From an uncultured Alistipes sp. (GTDB lineage: Bacteria > Bacteroidota > Bacteroidia > Bacteroidales > Rikenellaceae), in the NCBI GenBank assembly GCA_937911745.1, contig CALDPX010000078.1:1-6620 (forward strand): a stretch of 6,620 nt of DNA, written 5' to 3'. The notes below the pieces were generated by a model. It did no database searches and had not been told where the DNA came from. It saw only the letters and a program-made list of their open reading frames with translations. Made by a program: the position numbers and the translations under genes. Positions 1-6,488 of this stretch are shown here, piece after piece (position 1 is the stretch's first letter; every line of letters starts with the position of its first letter).

Positions 1-2
1 AC

Positions 3-2723
3 TTCACTGCTGTTGTAACTCCCGAAACCCTCGGTATGGACGCTATCGAGTTCACCGTAACTGTTAACGACTGGGATACCACTCCTAGCGATATTGCTCT
101 TCCCAAAGCGTATGTTACTATTGACGGTACGACAACCTCTTACTCGGATATTAACGACGCATTTGCGGCAGCACTTGCAGCAACTGAGGCTATTGTTGAA
201 CTCAATGAGAGTGTGGAGATGGATGCAGACAACACGTTGACCATCAAAGAGGGTAGCACCCTCAACCTCTACCTTGGAGGTCACACCATCAAAGCCATCA
301 CCGACGATGCAGACAAAAATGACGATGGTAATCTCACGAGTGCAGACAACGAAGTGCTCTTTGATGTTCGTGGTACGATGAACGTGTATGGTGGCGCACT
401 TACTCGTTCTACTACCGAGAGTCGCACAGGTGCCATAGCTATGTTGCACAATAGCGACAACTTTGGTTGGAGTGCCTGCACCGACGTATTCTACCTCGGT
501 TTCAAAGGTACGCTCAACATCTACAATACCACCATCGAGAATTTGGGTGGCTCGGATATGGCATACGCCATCGACTTGGTAAATGCTTCGGCTCCCAATG
601 GCGTTACCCTCAATGTCGAGAACTCGCTCATCAAATCCACCTATATCCCCGTACGCGTATTCAACAATGGCGCAGGAATGAACAATGTAACCATCAAGAA
701 CTCTACTCTCCATGGCGTGAGTCGTGCTTTCTGGGTGCACATCTATTCCGACAAGGATAATAGTGGCAGGGGTGTTAAGGATGCTACTCTGAATATCAAC
801 ATCTACAACCCTGAGTGCAACAATGAGTTTATTGCCAAAAATCCAGCTCGCATCATTGAGTATGGTTTTGACGACGAGATTAACTTCGATGAGTTTGGCA
901 ACAAATATGTTGCCGACGGTGTTGTGGAAGTGGTGTTGAGCGACACCGAGTCTGAGTTTAGGGTTTCCAATGCCAATGGTTTGGCTTGGATTGCCGAGAA
1001 TATTGATGCCAACAACGGTTATGCAAATGACATTGTGAAGTTGGTGGAGGATATTGATTTGTTCAAGGGTTACATGGATGATGGAGATCCTGTTACAACC
1101 GCCCCTATTGGAGATAAGGCTGAAAATGCATTTATGGGTACTTTTGACGGTCAAGGTCATTCCATTAAAAATCTTTATCAAAACGGTTGGGCATTGAATT
1201 ACCAATGGGGTGTTTACGGCTCAATAGGTCTCTTCCGAGAACTCGAGAGTGCAATAGTAAAGAATCTTGTAATAGAAGATATGGAGGCACTTATCGAGGG
1301 TGGTGATATTTCGTTTATTGCTGGTAGCGCAACCGGCGATTGTGTATTTGAGGATATTGAGATTAAGAATAGTACGATTGGTACTTACAACAATGGTTGC
1401 GGTGGTATCATCGGTTGGTCGGGCGCAGGTAATTACACCTTCAAGAATATCACTATTGGCTCTGATGTGGTTCTCGGTGGTCTTTGGGGTTCGTTTGATT
1501 CTTCCATTGGTGGTATTGTAGGTCAGGCTGAACCAGGTGCAACCTACAACTTCGAGAATGTAGAGATCAACTGTCGCATTGACGCTTACAACGACTGTAC
1601 AGCCTCTTATGACTACTACAACTATCGTATGTGTGGTATGATTATCGGTCGTTGTGAGGAGACTACTACAATCAATGGCAGCAACTATCCTGACTTGTCA
1701 AAGTATAATATGACTTTCAATAATGTAACTGTCAACTACGGCGATTGGATGAATTATCACTACTGCCGTCGCTCAGGCGAGAGAGCTGTTCGTATTGAGC
1801 CTGGTTATAGATATGATGGTGCAGAAGGTCGTGACCATAGCGGAGATAATGTTCACTGTATGGAGTGCATTCCATTCGATCAACTTATCGGTGGTGATCA
1901 ATACGGCGTTAAGGGTCTTCGTGAGGTTGACGGTGTAACCGTAAACTATCCCTTCACTTACAATCAGACTGAGGTGTCGAGCGTTGCCGACTTCAATGCT
2001 GCTATTGCCAATGGTGGCAATGTAAAACTCGCAGCCGACCTCAACTTGGGAACAACCAAACTTTCACTTGACAAAGGTCAGAAAATCGACCTCAATGGCA
2101 AAACCCTGACCACGGCAATGGCTTATGGCGGTATTGATATGAAAAATGGTGCGAGCATCAAGAACGGTACCATTGAGCACTCCGCTACTGTTGCCGCCAT
2201 CAAGGCATACAACGTAGGCTCCATCGAGAATGTGACCATCAAGACAACCTGTCAAACAGCAAACAAGACCATTACCGCAATTGCAGTACAGCAGGGCGGA
2301 CATGTAGGCTCCATCAAGAATGTTGTCATCGAGGGCGTAAGCCAAGGTATCGAGGTTGGTTATCAGGCAACCGTAGATCTTATCGAGAATGTGAACGTGG
2401 AGATGGCGAACAATGGCTCTGAGGGTGTTGGTCTGGTAATCAATGGCGGCAAGGTTGGCAAGGCTGTCAACAGCTCATTCAAGGGCGATGATTACGGCGT
2501 AAAAATGCACCTTAAAGGCGTGTTTGCCGTAGGTCTTGAATTGGAGGCTTGTGATGTGACGGGTTCAACAGCCGCTATCTATGCTTGGGACGAGAAGAAC
2601 ATTTCGAACACCAGCGGTTCGCTAACCCTTACATACGATGCAGCCACCACTCTGAATGGCGATCTTGTTTGGGACTTCGAGGAGGAGTGCCAGGGTGTTG
2701 TTACGCTCAACCGCCCCAACTAA
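3..2723 (+). CDS. Large right-handed beta-helix surface-type protein, 5' partial
   Basis: The frame is open to the window edge, so the gene starts upstream. The first ATG (nt 36) lies inside what looks like the last strand of a preceding domain and is unlikely to be the start. Residue numbers below count from that ATG (895 residues to the stop). Residues 1-25 (VTVNDWDTTPSDI) resemble the end of a Bacteroidales fimbrillin-like domain. Residues 36-290 form a beta-helix section opening with a SYSDINDAFAAAL...LGGHTI module. Residues 300-580 carry FMGTFDGQGHSIKNL (366-380) and Gly-rich strands of the GLUG/beta-helix type. Residues 580-645 form a Cys/His/Arg-rich insert (VHCMECIPFDQL at 606-617). 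Residues 648-880 repeat the opening module and then show IENVTI-like rungs. Such proteins are usually lipoproteins or outer-surface adhesins, but the signal peptide would lie outside the window and no type IX C-terminal sorting domain is evident. No catalytic residues were recognised, so the function (adhesion or glycan binding) is inference. Confidence 0.85.
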   Translation, partial: FTAVVTPETLGMDAIEFTVTVNDWDTTPSDIALPKAYVTIDGTTTSYSDINDAFAAALAATEAIVELNESVEMDADNTLTIKEGSTLNLYLGGHTIKAITDDADKNDDGNLTSADNEVLFDVRGTMNVYGGALTRSTTESRTGAIAMLHNSDNFGWSACTDVFYLGFKGTLNIYNTTIENLGGSDMAYAIDLVNASAPNGVTLNVENSLIKSTYIPVRVFNNGAGMNNVTIKNSTLHGVSRAFWVHIYSDKDNSGRGVKDATLNINIYNPECNNEFIAKNPARIIEYGFDDEINFDEFGNKYVADGVVEVVLSDTESEFRVSNANGLAWIAENIDANNGYANDIVKLVEDIDLFKGYMDDGDPVTTAPIGDKAENAFMGTFDGQGHSIKNLYQNGWALNYQWGVYGSIGLFRELESAIVKNLVIEDMEALIEGGDISFIAGSATGDCVFEDIEIKNSTIGTYNNGCGGIIGWSGAGNYTFKNITIGSDVVLGGLWGSFDSSIGGIVGQAEPGATYNFENVEINCRIDAYNDCTASYDYYNYRMCGMIIGRCEETTTINGSNYPDLSKYNMTFNNVTVNYGDWMNYHYCRRSGERAVRIEPGYRYDGAEGRDHSGDNVHCMECIPFDQLIGGDQYGVKGLREVDGVTVNYPFTYNQTEVSSVADFNAAIANGGNVKLAADLNLGTTKLSLDKGQKIDLNGKTLTTAMAYGGIDMKNGASIKNGTIEHSATVAAIKAYNVGSIENVTIKTTCQTANKTITAIAVQQGGHVGSIKNVVIEGVSQGIEVGYQATVDLIENVNVEMANNGSEGVGLVINGGKVGKAVNSSFKGDDYGVKMHLKGVFAVGLELEACDVTGSTAAIYAWDEKNISNTSGSLTLTYDAATTLNGDLVWDFEEECQGVVTLNRPN

Positions 2724-2810
2724 TCCTTGCAAAAGTTGTGAAATCGGCATAAAGACACCTATTGTATATAACAGGATAAATTGACTTTGTGCCATTCCAA
2801 TAAACCCGAC

Positions 2811-2848
2811 CAAAGGGCTTGCGTTTGCAAGCCCTTTGATGTTTTTTT
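2811..2848 (+). terminator. Intrinsic terminator of the beta-helix gene
   Basis: A perfect 12-bp stem (caaagggcttgc at 2811-2822 with gcaagccctttg at 2827-2838) closes a gttt loop and is followed three bases later by seven T's (2842-2848). It lies 88 nt after the stop codon of the beta-helix gene, with nothing recognisable in between. Confidence 0.9.
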
Positions 2849-2884
2849 GGGAGAGGGAGATGAATGCGAAACAATTCGTGTCTG

Positions 2885-2921
2885 AAAAAAATAAGGCTCG
2901 CAATCGCGAGCCTTATTTTTT
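2885..2921 (-). terminator. Bidirectional intrinsic terminator next to tRNA-Cys
   Basis: An 11-bp perfect stem (ataaggctcgc at 2891-2901 with gcgagccttat at 2906-2916) has an aatc loop and is flanked by A's on the left and T's on the right, so either strand reads as stem plus U-tract. On the minus strand it starts one base after the tRNA-Cys 3' end and is the natural terminator of that transcript. On the plus strand it would be a second stop for read-through from the beta-helix gene. Confidence 0.88.
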
Positions 2922-2922
2922 G

Positions 2923-2993
2923 AGGTGCGAAGCGGAATCGAACCGCTGTAGAAGGTTTTGCAGACCTTTGCCTAGCCACTCGGCCATCGCACC
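2923..2993 (-). tRNA. tRNA-Cys (anticodon GCA)
   Basis: The minus strand folds into a complete 71-nt cloverleaf. The acceptor stem is GGTGCGA/TCGCACC. The D arm has a 3-bp GCC/GGC stem. The anticodon stem is AAGGT/ACCTT with loop CTGCAAA, giving GCA. The variable loop is the short CTAC, and the T arm is AGCGG/CCGCT with loop TTCGATT. The discriminator base is U73 (nt 2923), a known identity element of tRNA-Cys, which supports the assignment. CCA is not encoded (the bases after U73 read CAA), so it must be added after transcription. The gene is alone, convergent with the beta-helix gene and divergent from dprA, with its own promoter and terminator. Confidence 0.97.
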
Positions 2994-3067
2994 AATATGT
3001 TATCCGTCAGCAACTTACGCCCCCAAATCATACAAAATGCCATCATCGGAGCATTGCTTTCGGAGCA

Positions 3068-3098
3068 CAAAAGTAACTATTTTCTCGCAAACTCCAAA
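3068..3098 (-). promoter_or_regulatory. Bacteroidetes-type promoter for tRNA-Cys
   Basis: Read on the minus strand, TTTG (plus-strand caaa, 3095-3098) is followed after exactly 19 nt by TACTTTTG (plus-strand 3068-3075). This matches both halves of the Bacteroidetes primary sigma factor consensus, TTTG at -33 and TAnnTTTG at -7, with normal spacing. Transcription would start near 3060-3064 and give a leader of about 70 nt before the mature tRNA 5' end at 2993. The match is seen directly; promoter activity is inferred. Confidence 0.75.
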
Positions 3099-3107
3099 TT
3101 TTTTGCG

Positions 3108-3115
3108 TAAATTTA
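3108..3115 (+). promoter_or_regulatory. Weak candidate -7 element for dprA
   Basis: TAAATTTA matches TAnnTTTG at all but the last base and lies 21 nt before the dprA start codon, so the leader would be very short. No TTTG is found at the expected 19-21 nt upstream (that stretch reads tctcg), so the call is tentative. It is the best plus-strand candidate I saw in the 143-nt gap shared with the divergent tRNA-Cys gene. Confidence 0.3.
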
Positions 3116-3136
3116 CCTCTCAGAAAGCAATCTATT

Positions 3137-4255
3137 ATGAATATTTTCGACCTCGCACTAATCTACACACCCGGGCTTGGTAGTACAACCATAGTCCCGC
3201 TCATCGAAACTTTCGGCTCTGCTGAGGCTCTCTTTCGTGCCTCCGAGAGCGAGTTGCGTGGGCGGTTGCCTATGTTGCGCGACACCATAATAAAGGATAT
3301 TGTTGCCCGCAAGGGTATGGCGGCTGCTGAGCGAGAGATGAGCCACTGCGAAAAGCACCATATATTTGCCATAGCCGCAACCGACAATGTATATCCCGCT
3401 CCCCTTGTGGAGTGTCCCGACCGTCCGCACGTCATCTTTGTGCAGGGCAACATAGGCGCACTTTCGCAACCTTCGGTGGGTTTTGTGGGTACTCGTGGCA
3501 TCTCTTCGTATGGTCAGGTGGCGGGGCAGAGGCTTGTGGCACAACTCCACGAGAGGGTTCCCAAGGTGTCAATCGTAAGCGGCTTGGCATACGGCAACGA
3601 TGAAAATGCCCATCGTGCAGCCTTAGAGGTGGGCGCAACGACAGTTGCGGTCATCGCCAATGCGCTGCCCGAGGTTACACCTGTGGGTAATAGGTCGCTT
3701 GCGGACCGCATCTTGGCAGAGGGTGGCGCAATAGTTACCGAGATATCTTCGCAACACAAAAATACGGGCAAATTCTTCCCTTCGCGCAACCGTATCATTG
3801 CGGGCTTGTCGAGCGGTGTGGTTGTTGTGGAGTCGCCCTACGAGGGAGGCTCGCTGATTACTGCCGACTACGCTTTGGGCTATGGCAGGGTTGTTATGGC
3901 GGTGCCCGGAAGGGCTTTTGACAAGAACTCCTACGGCTCCAATCTACTTATAAAACAAAACAAAGCGGCAATGGTCTGCTCGGGTGGCGATGTGGTCTAC
4001 GAACTCGGCTGGGATGTGACTAAGCAGGAGGAGGTAACCTTCGCACCCACCGTTGCTCCCACCGAAATACTCAACCTCCAACCCGATGAAAGGGTGCTCT
4101 TGGAGAGTATGCAGTTGGGCGAGGTGGTGGAATACGAGGTTTTGGCGGAGCGTACGGGCTACCTGCCACAGAAGGTGGTGTCGCTGCTTATGGGGCTGGA
4201 ACTGTGCGATGCGGTAACCATCCTGCCGGGCAGGAAATGCGAGAGAAAATTGTAA
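3137..4255 (+). CDS. dprA: DNA-processing protein DprA (Smf family)
   Basis: DprA is a cytoplasmic protein that binds incoming single-stranded DNA and helps load RecA during natural transformation. The 372 residues have normal family length and all three parts. A helix-hairpin-helix/SAM-like N-terminus covers about residues 3-70 (TPGLGSTTIVPLIETFGSAE). The Rossmann-like core covers about 85-290, with GTRGISSYG (118-126), SGLAYGND (148-155), H159, FFPSRNRIIAGLS (213-225), VVESPYEGGSLITADYAL (230-247) and VPGRAFDKNSYGSN (256-269). A winged-helix C-terminus covers about 313-370. Two core positions differ from the usual pattern: N154 replaces the Ile of SGLAxGID, and NALPEVTPVGN (175-185) replaces the common NGLDxxYPxxN. 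The ATG at 3137 places the N-terminal domain correctly; no Shine-Dalgarno is visible, as is normal in Bacteroidetes. It is the first gene of the cluster, 6 nt before the TatD gene. Competence in this organism is not shown by the window. Confidence 0.95.
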   Translation: MNIFDLALIYTPGLGSTTIVPLIETFGSAEALFRASESELRGRLPMLRDTIIKDIVARKGMAAAEREMSHCEKHHIFAIAATDNVYPAPLVECPDRPHVIFVQGNIGALSQPSVGFVGTRGISSYGQVAGQRLVAQLHERVPKVSIVSGLAYGNDENAHRAALEVGATTVAVIANALPEVTPVGNRSLADRILAEGGAIVTEISSQHKNTGKFFPSRNRIIAGLSSGVVVVESPYEGGSLITADYALGYGRVVMAVPGRAFDKNSYGSNLLIKQNKAAMVCSGGDVVYELGWDVTKQEEVTFAPTVAPTEILNLQPDERVLLESMQLGEVVEYEVLAERTGYLPQKVVSLLMGLELCDAVTILPGRKCERKL

Positions 4256-4261
4256 AAACCT

Positions 4262-5083
4262 ATGCGACTAATAGATACACATACACACATCTACGGCGAG
4301 GAGTTTGCGGAGGATAGGAGCGAGGTCTTTGCGCGTGCCGAGGAGGCGGGCGTGGAGGCTTTCATCTTCCCTGCCATAGACCGCCAGACCAACCAGGTGC
4401 AGTTTGCCCTCACACGCGAGCGTAGCGACTGCTACTCGCTCATAGGTCTGCACCCCACGTCCGTAAACGACAATCCCGAGTGGAGGGCTGAACTTGCCGA
4501 GGTGGAGCGACTCCTTGCGGCGTGCAATGGCGGCGCAAGCAGTGCCCCCATAGGCACCGAGGAACGACCTGTGGAGCGTTTCTATGGCGTTGGAGAGGTG
4601 GGCTTGGACCTCTATTGGAGCAAGGATTGGGAAGCGGAGCAGAGGGAGTGCTTTGTGCGTCAGGTGGAACTCGCCATAGAGTACGACCTGCCGCTTGTGA
4701 TACACACCCGCAACGCTTGGGACCAGATGCTCGATATTTTGGAGGGCTACAAGGGGCGTGCAAGGGGCATTCTCCACGCCTTTGGCGAGAGTGCGGAGGT
4801 CTACGAGCGCATAGAACGTCTGGGCGGTTTTTTGGTGGGTATTGGCGGCGTTTCGACCTACAAGAAGAGCCCGCTATTGGAGAGCATACCCCACATTCCC
4901 CTCTCGCGGCTGGTGCTCGAAACCGACTCACCCTACCTTTCGCCTGTTCCTTTTAGAGGCAAACGCAACGAACCCAAAAATTTGGTGTATATTTGCGAGC
5001 AAATAGCACGCCTTAGGGGGTGCACACCCGAAGAGGTGGCAGAAGTAACAACTCGCAACGCACGCACACTATTTGGCATATAG
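4262..5083 (+). CDS. tatD: TatD-family metal-dependent hydrolase (putative DNase)
   Basis: A TIM-barrel, two-metal hydrolase of the amidohydrolase superfamily; characterised members are 3'-5' exonucleases or endonucleases acting on DNA. The expected ligands are all visible in the 273 residues: H7 and H9 in DTHTHIYGEEF, H64 in GLHP, E112 in GVGEVGLDLYW, H148 in LVIHTRNAWD, H172 in ILHAF, and D222 in LVLETDSPYLSPVPFRGKRN, the last being the family's C-terminal signature. A Gly/Ser/Pro-rich stretch of about 18 residues (89-106) before the E112 strand looks like an extra loop compared with compact relatives of about 260 residues. The start at 4262 lies 6 nt after the dprA stop and begins with the canonical M-R-L-I-D-T-H, so it is firm. 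The paralogue (TatD, YcfH or YjjV type) cannot be decided here, so the symbol denotes the family. Confidence 0.93.
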   Translation: MRLIDTHTHIYGEEFAEDRSEVFARAEEAGVEAFIFPAIDRQTNQVQFALTRERSDCYSLIGLHPTSVNDNPEWRAELAEVERLLAACNGGASSAPIGTEERPVERFYGVGEVGLDLYWSKDWEAEQRECFVRQVELAIEYDLPLVIHTRNAWDQMLDILEGYKGRARGILHAFGESAEVYERIERLGGFLVGIGGVSTYKKSPLLESIPHIPLSRLVLETDSPYLSPVPFRGKRNEPKNLVYICEQIARLRGCTPEEVAEVTTRNARTLFGI

Positions 5084-5112
5084 CGAAGAGAAAAACCTAA
5101 AACACGATAACA

Positions 5113-6135
5113 ATGAAAAGTTCCGTACTGCTTATCTACACCGGAGGTACAATCGGTATGCACACCGACCCTGAGAGTGGCGCACTTGTGCCCTTCGACT
5201 TCACCAACATCTACAAGGAGTTTCCCGCGCTGAGGAGCCTCGATGTGGATATTGAAGTGTTGCCCTTTGAGCCTATCGACTCCTCTAATGCATCGCCCGA
5301 ATTGTGGGTAAGACTTGCCGAGAAGATTGGCGAGAACTACGAGAGGTTCGATGGCTTTGTGGTGCTACACGGAACGGATACAATGTCGTATAGTGCGAGT
5401 GCTCTGAGTTTTATGCTCCACAACCTCGCAAAGCCCGTAGTCTTTACGGGTAGCCAAATCCCTATTGGTGTGCTACGTACTGATGGCAGGGAGAACCTCA
5501 TCACTGCCATAGAGATTGCAGCCACTAAGGACTCTAAGGGTAGGGCAGCGGCACCTGGTGTGACGCTCTACTTCCAAAACCGACTCTTCCGCGGTAACCG
5601 CACCACCAAGCAGAGTGCCGAAGAACTCAGTGCCTTTGCATCCAACAACTACCCTCCACTTGCCGAGGTGGGTGTGAGCATACAATATAACGAGCAGTTT
5701 ATTGCACGTCCCAAGAGCGGTGCGGAGTTCAAGGTCGATACCGCCCTTGAAAGTGAGGTCGCCATTGTAAAGATATTTCCCGGTCTGACAGAGAGTATCC
5801 TAAGGGCTATGCTGGCGAGCGGTGTTAAGGGCGTGGTGCTCGAAACCTATGGTGCAGGCAATGCCCCCACGAAGGAGTGGTTTATTGGCGCACTGAGGGA
5901 GGCTATCTCTAAGGGTATCAGCATTGTGAATGTCACACAATGTAGCAATGGCGAGGTAAATATGGATATCTATGAGACGGGTGTCGCGCTACAAAAAATA
6001 GGTGTCATCAGTGGTCGGGATATGACCACCGAGGCAGCAGTTACGAAGATGATGTACGTCTTGGCACACGCCACCACCCCCGCTGCCCGCGCCAAAATGC
6101 TCAAAAAAGCCATCTGCGGCGAGTTTGGGAAGTAG
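5113..6135 (+). CDS. ansA: Type I (cytoplasmic) L-asparaginase
   Basis: Hydrolyses L-asparagine to aspartate and ammonia. The 340 residues cover the whole family without a signal peptide, which points to the cytoplasmic type I enzyme rather than periplasmic type II. The nucleophile Thr13 lies in IYTGGTIGMH (8-17). Substrate-contact residues are in IDSSNASPE (55-63). The second catalytic group is HGTDTM (86-91), with T88-D89. K166 ends RLFRGNRTTK (157-166), matching the catalytic Lys of E. coli AnsA. The type I signature VFTGSQIPIGVLRTDGREN (110-128) is intact. VTQCSNGEVNM (274-284) corresponds to the region that includes the allosteric Cys of E. coli AnsA, so allosteric control by asparagine is possible but inferred. 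It lies 29 nt after the TatD gene with no terminator or promoter between, so co-transcription is likely. Start at 5113 is well placed, since the first beta strand begins at residue 4. Confidence 0.95.
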   Translation: MKSSVLLIYTGGTIGMHTDPESGALVPFDFTNIYKEFPALRSLDVDIEVLPFEPIDSSNASPELWVRLAEKIGENYERFDGFVVLHGTDTMSYSASALSFMLHNLAKPVVFTGSQIPIGVLRTDGRENLITAIEIAATKDSKGRAAAPGVTLYFQNRLFRGNRTTKQSAEELSAFASNNYPPLAEVGVSIQYNEQFIARPKSGAEFKVDTALESEVAIVKIFPGLTESILRAMLASGVKGVVLETYGAGNAPTKEWFIGALREAISKGISIVNVTQCSNGEVNMDIYETGVALQKIGVISGRDMTTEAAVTKMMYVLAHATTPAARAKMLKKAICGEFGK

Positions 6136-6174
6136 GGAGAATACGCGGGTTGAACGAAACCGACTTGGATTTAT

Positions 6175-6200
6175 GGGCGACAGATGTCGCCCTTTTTTTT
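6175..6200 (+). terminator. Intrinsic terminator of the dprA-tatD-ansA cluster
   Basis: The stem gggcgac (6175-6181) pairs perfectly with gtcgccc (6186-6192) around an agat loop and is followed directly by eight T's (6193-6200). It lies 39 nt after the ansA stop codon, so it ends the presumed operon. Confidence 0.9.
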
Positions 6201-6230
6201 GATACTTTTGGTGGTAAAAGTGGCACAAAA

Positions 6231-6312
6231 GCCACGCCCCCCATTCCACCTATCGCACCGCCTCTCTGCGTGGGTATCTTTTATAATATGTCGGGCGTGG
6301 AATGGGGTGCGA
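6231..6312. repeat. Overlapping inverted repeats with alternative pairings
   Basis: The 15-mer cgccccccattccac (6235-6249) is complementary to gtggaatggggtgcg (6297-6311) at 14 of 15 positions. Two further perfect pairs overlap it: ccacgccc (6232-6239) with gggcgtgg (6293-6300), and tcgcacc (6253-6259) with ggtgcga (6306-6312). The right arm can therefore pair with three neighbouring parts of the left arm, but not all at once. Confidence 0.6.
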
Positions 6313-6354
6313 GAAATAAAAAAACGCCAAGAATGGCTGAAAACCAAAAATTAT

Positions 6355-6398
6355 CCTTTGACAAAGGGGGATTTAGGGGGAATGTAAGAATGGGTGGG
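6355..6398 (+). repeat. Short palindrome followed by four G-runs
   Basis: CCTTTG-A-CAAAGG (6355-6367) is a perfect 6-bp palindrome around one base. From 6366 the plus strand carries G5, G5, G3 and G3 runs separated by 5, 11 and 1 bases. From memory, similar strings ('gacaaagggggatttaggggg', whose translations read KGGFRG) recur between genes in several bacterial genomes, so this may be a copy of a dispersed repeat; I cannot verify this here. Confidence 0.4.
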
Positions 6399-6443
6399 AT
6401 TTTTACCCCATCCCTCTCTCTTCGCCCCGAGCAATTAAGGGAA

Positions 6444-6488
6444 AGGAGGGATTACTGCGCCGCCTAATGGCGGCTTGTGATCCCTCCT
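6444..6488. other. Long two-part hairpin before the terminal gene
   Basis: The outer stem aggagggattac (6444-6455) pairs with gtgatccctcct (6477-6488), including one G-T pair. A small internal loop (tgc against tt) leads to an inner stem gccgcc/ggcggc (6459-6464 with 6469-6474) closed by taat. There is no T-tract on the plus strand and only a short T3 on the minus strand, so it is not a clear intrinsic terminator. It could be an RNA structure in the leader of the gene at 6536 or the core of a small repeat element. Confidence 0.6.

Noticed and set aside
36..38. ATG at 36 as the true start of the beta-helix gene
   Set aside because: The frame is open to the first base of the window, the following residues look like the end of a domain, and no signal peptide follows.
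2836..3183. 115-codon plus-strand frame across the tRNA-Cys gene
   Set aside because: It reads antisense through a terminator and a complete tRNA and overlaps the dprA start; a shadow frame.
4440..4956. Long open frames opposite and overlapping the TatD gene (163, 169 and 144 codons)
   Set aside because: They overlap a gene with all family motifs intact, and are rich in Arg, Pro and Cys as expected of shadow frames in GC-rich coding DNA.
6203..6210. TACTTTTG matching the Bacteroidetes -7 element on the plus strand
   Set aside because: No TTTG at 19-21 nt upstream; that space is occupied by the ansA terminator hairpin. The sequence also forms part of a small inverted repeat.
6253..6312. tcgcacc/ggtgcga also occur as the acceptor stem of tRNA-Cys, suggesting a tRNA fragment or attachment site
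   Set aside because: Only seven bases are shared, with no further similarity to the tRNA and no integrase nearby; most likely chance.
6184..6387. 67-codon open frame overlapping the terminator
   Set aside because: It begins inside the terminator hairpin and covers the same non-coding repeats; no conserved pattern.
6150..6467. 105-codon open frame after ansA (begins MNETDLDLWATD)
   Set aside because: It runs straight through the strong ansA terminator (6175-6200) and the inverted-repeat region, and its translation is Pro/Gly/Lys-rich low-complexity sequence. More likely chance reading of intergenic repeats.
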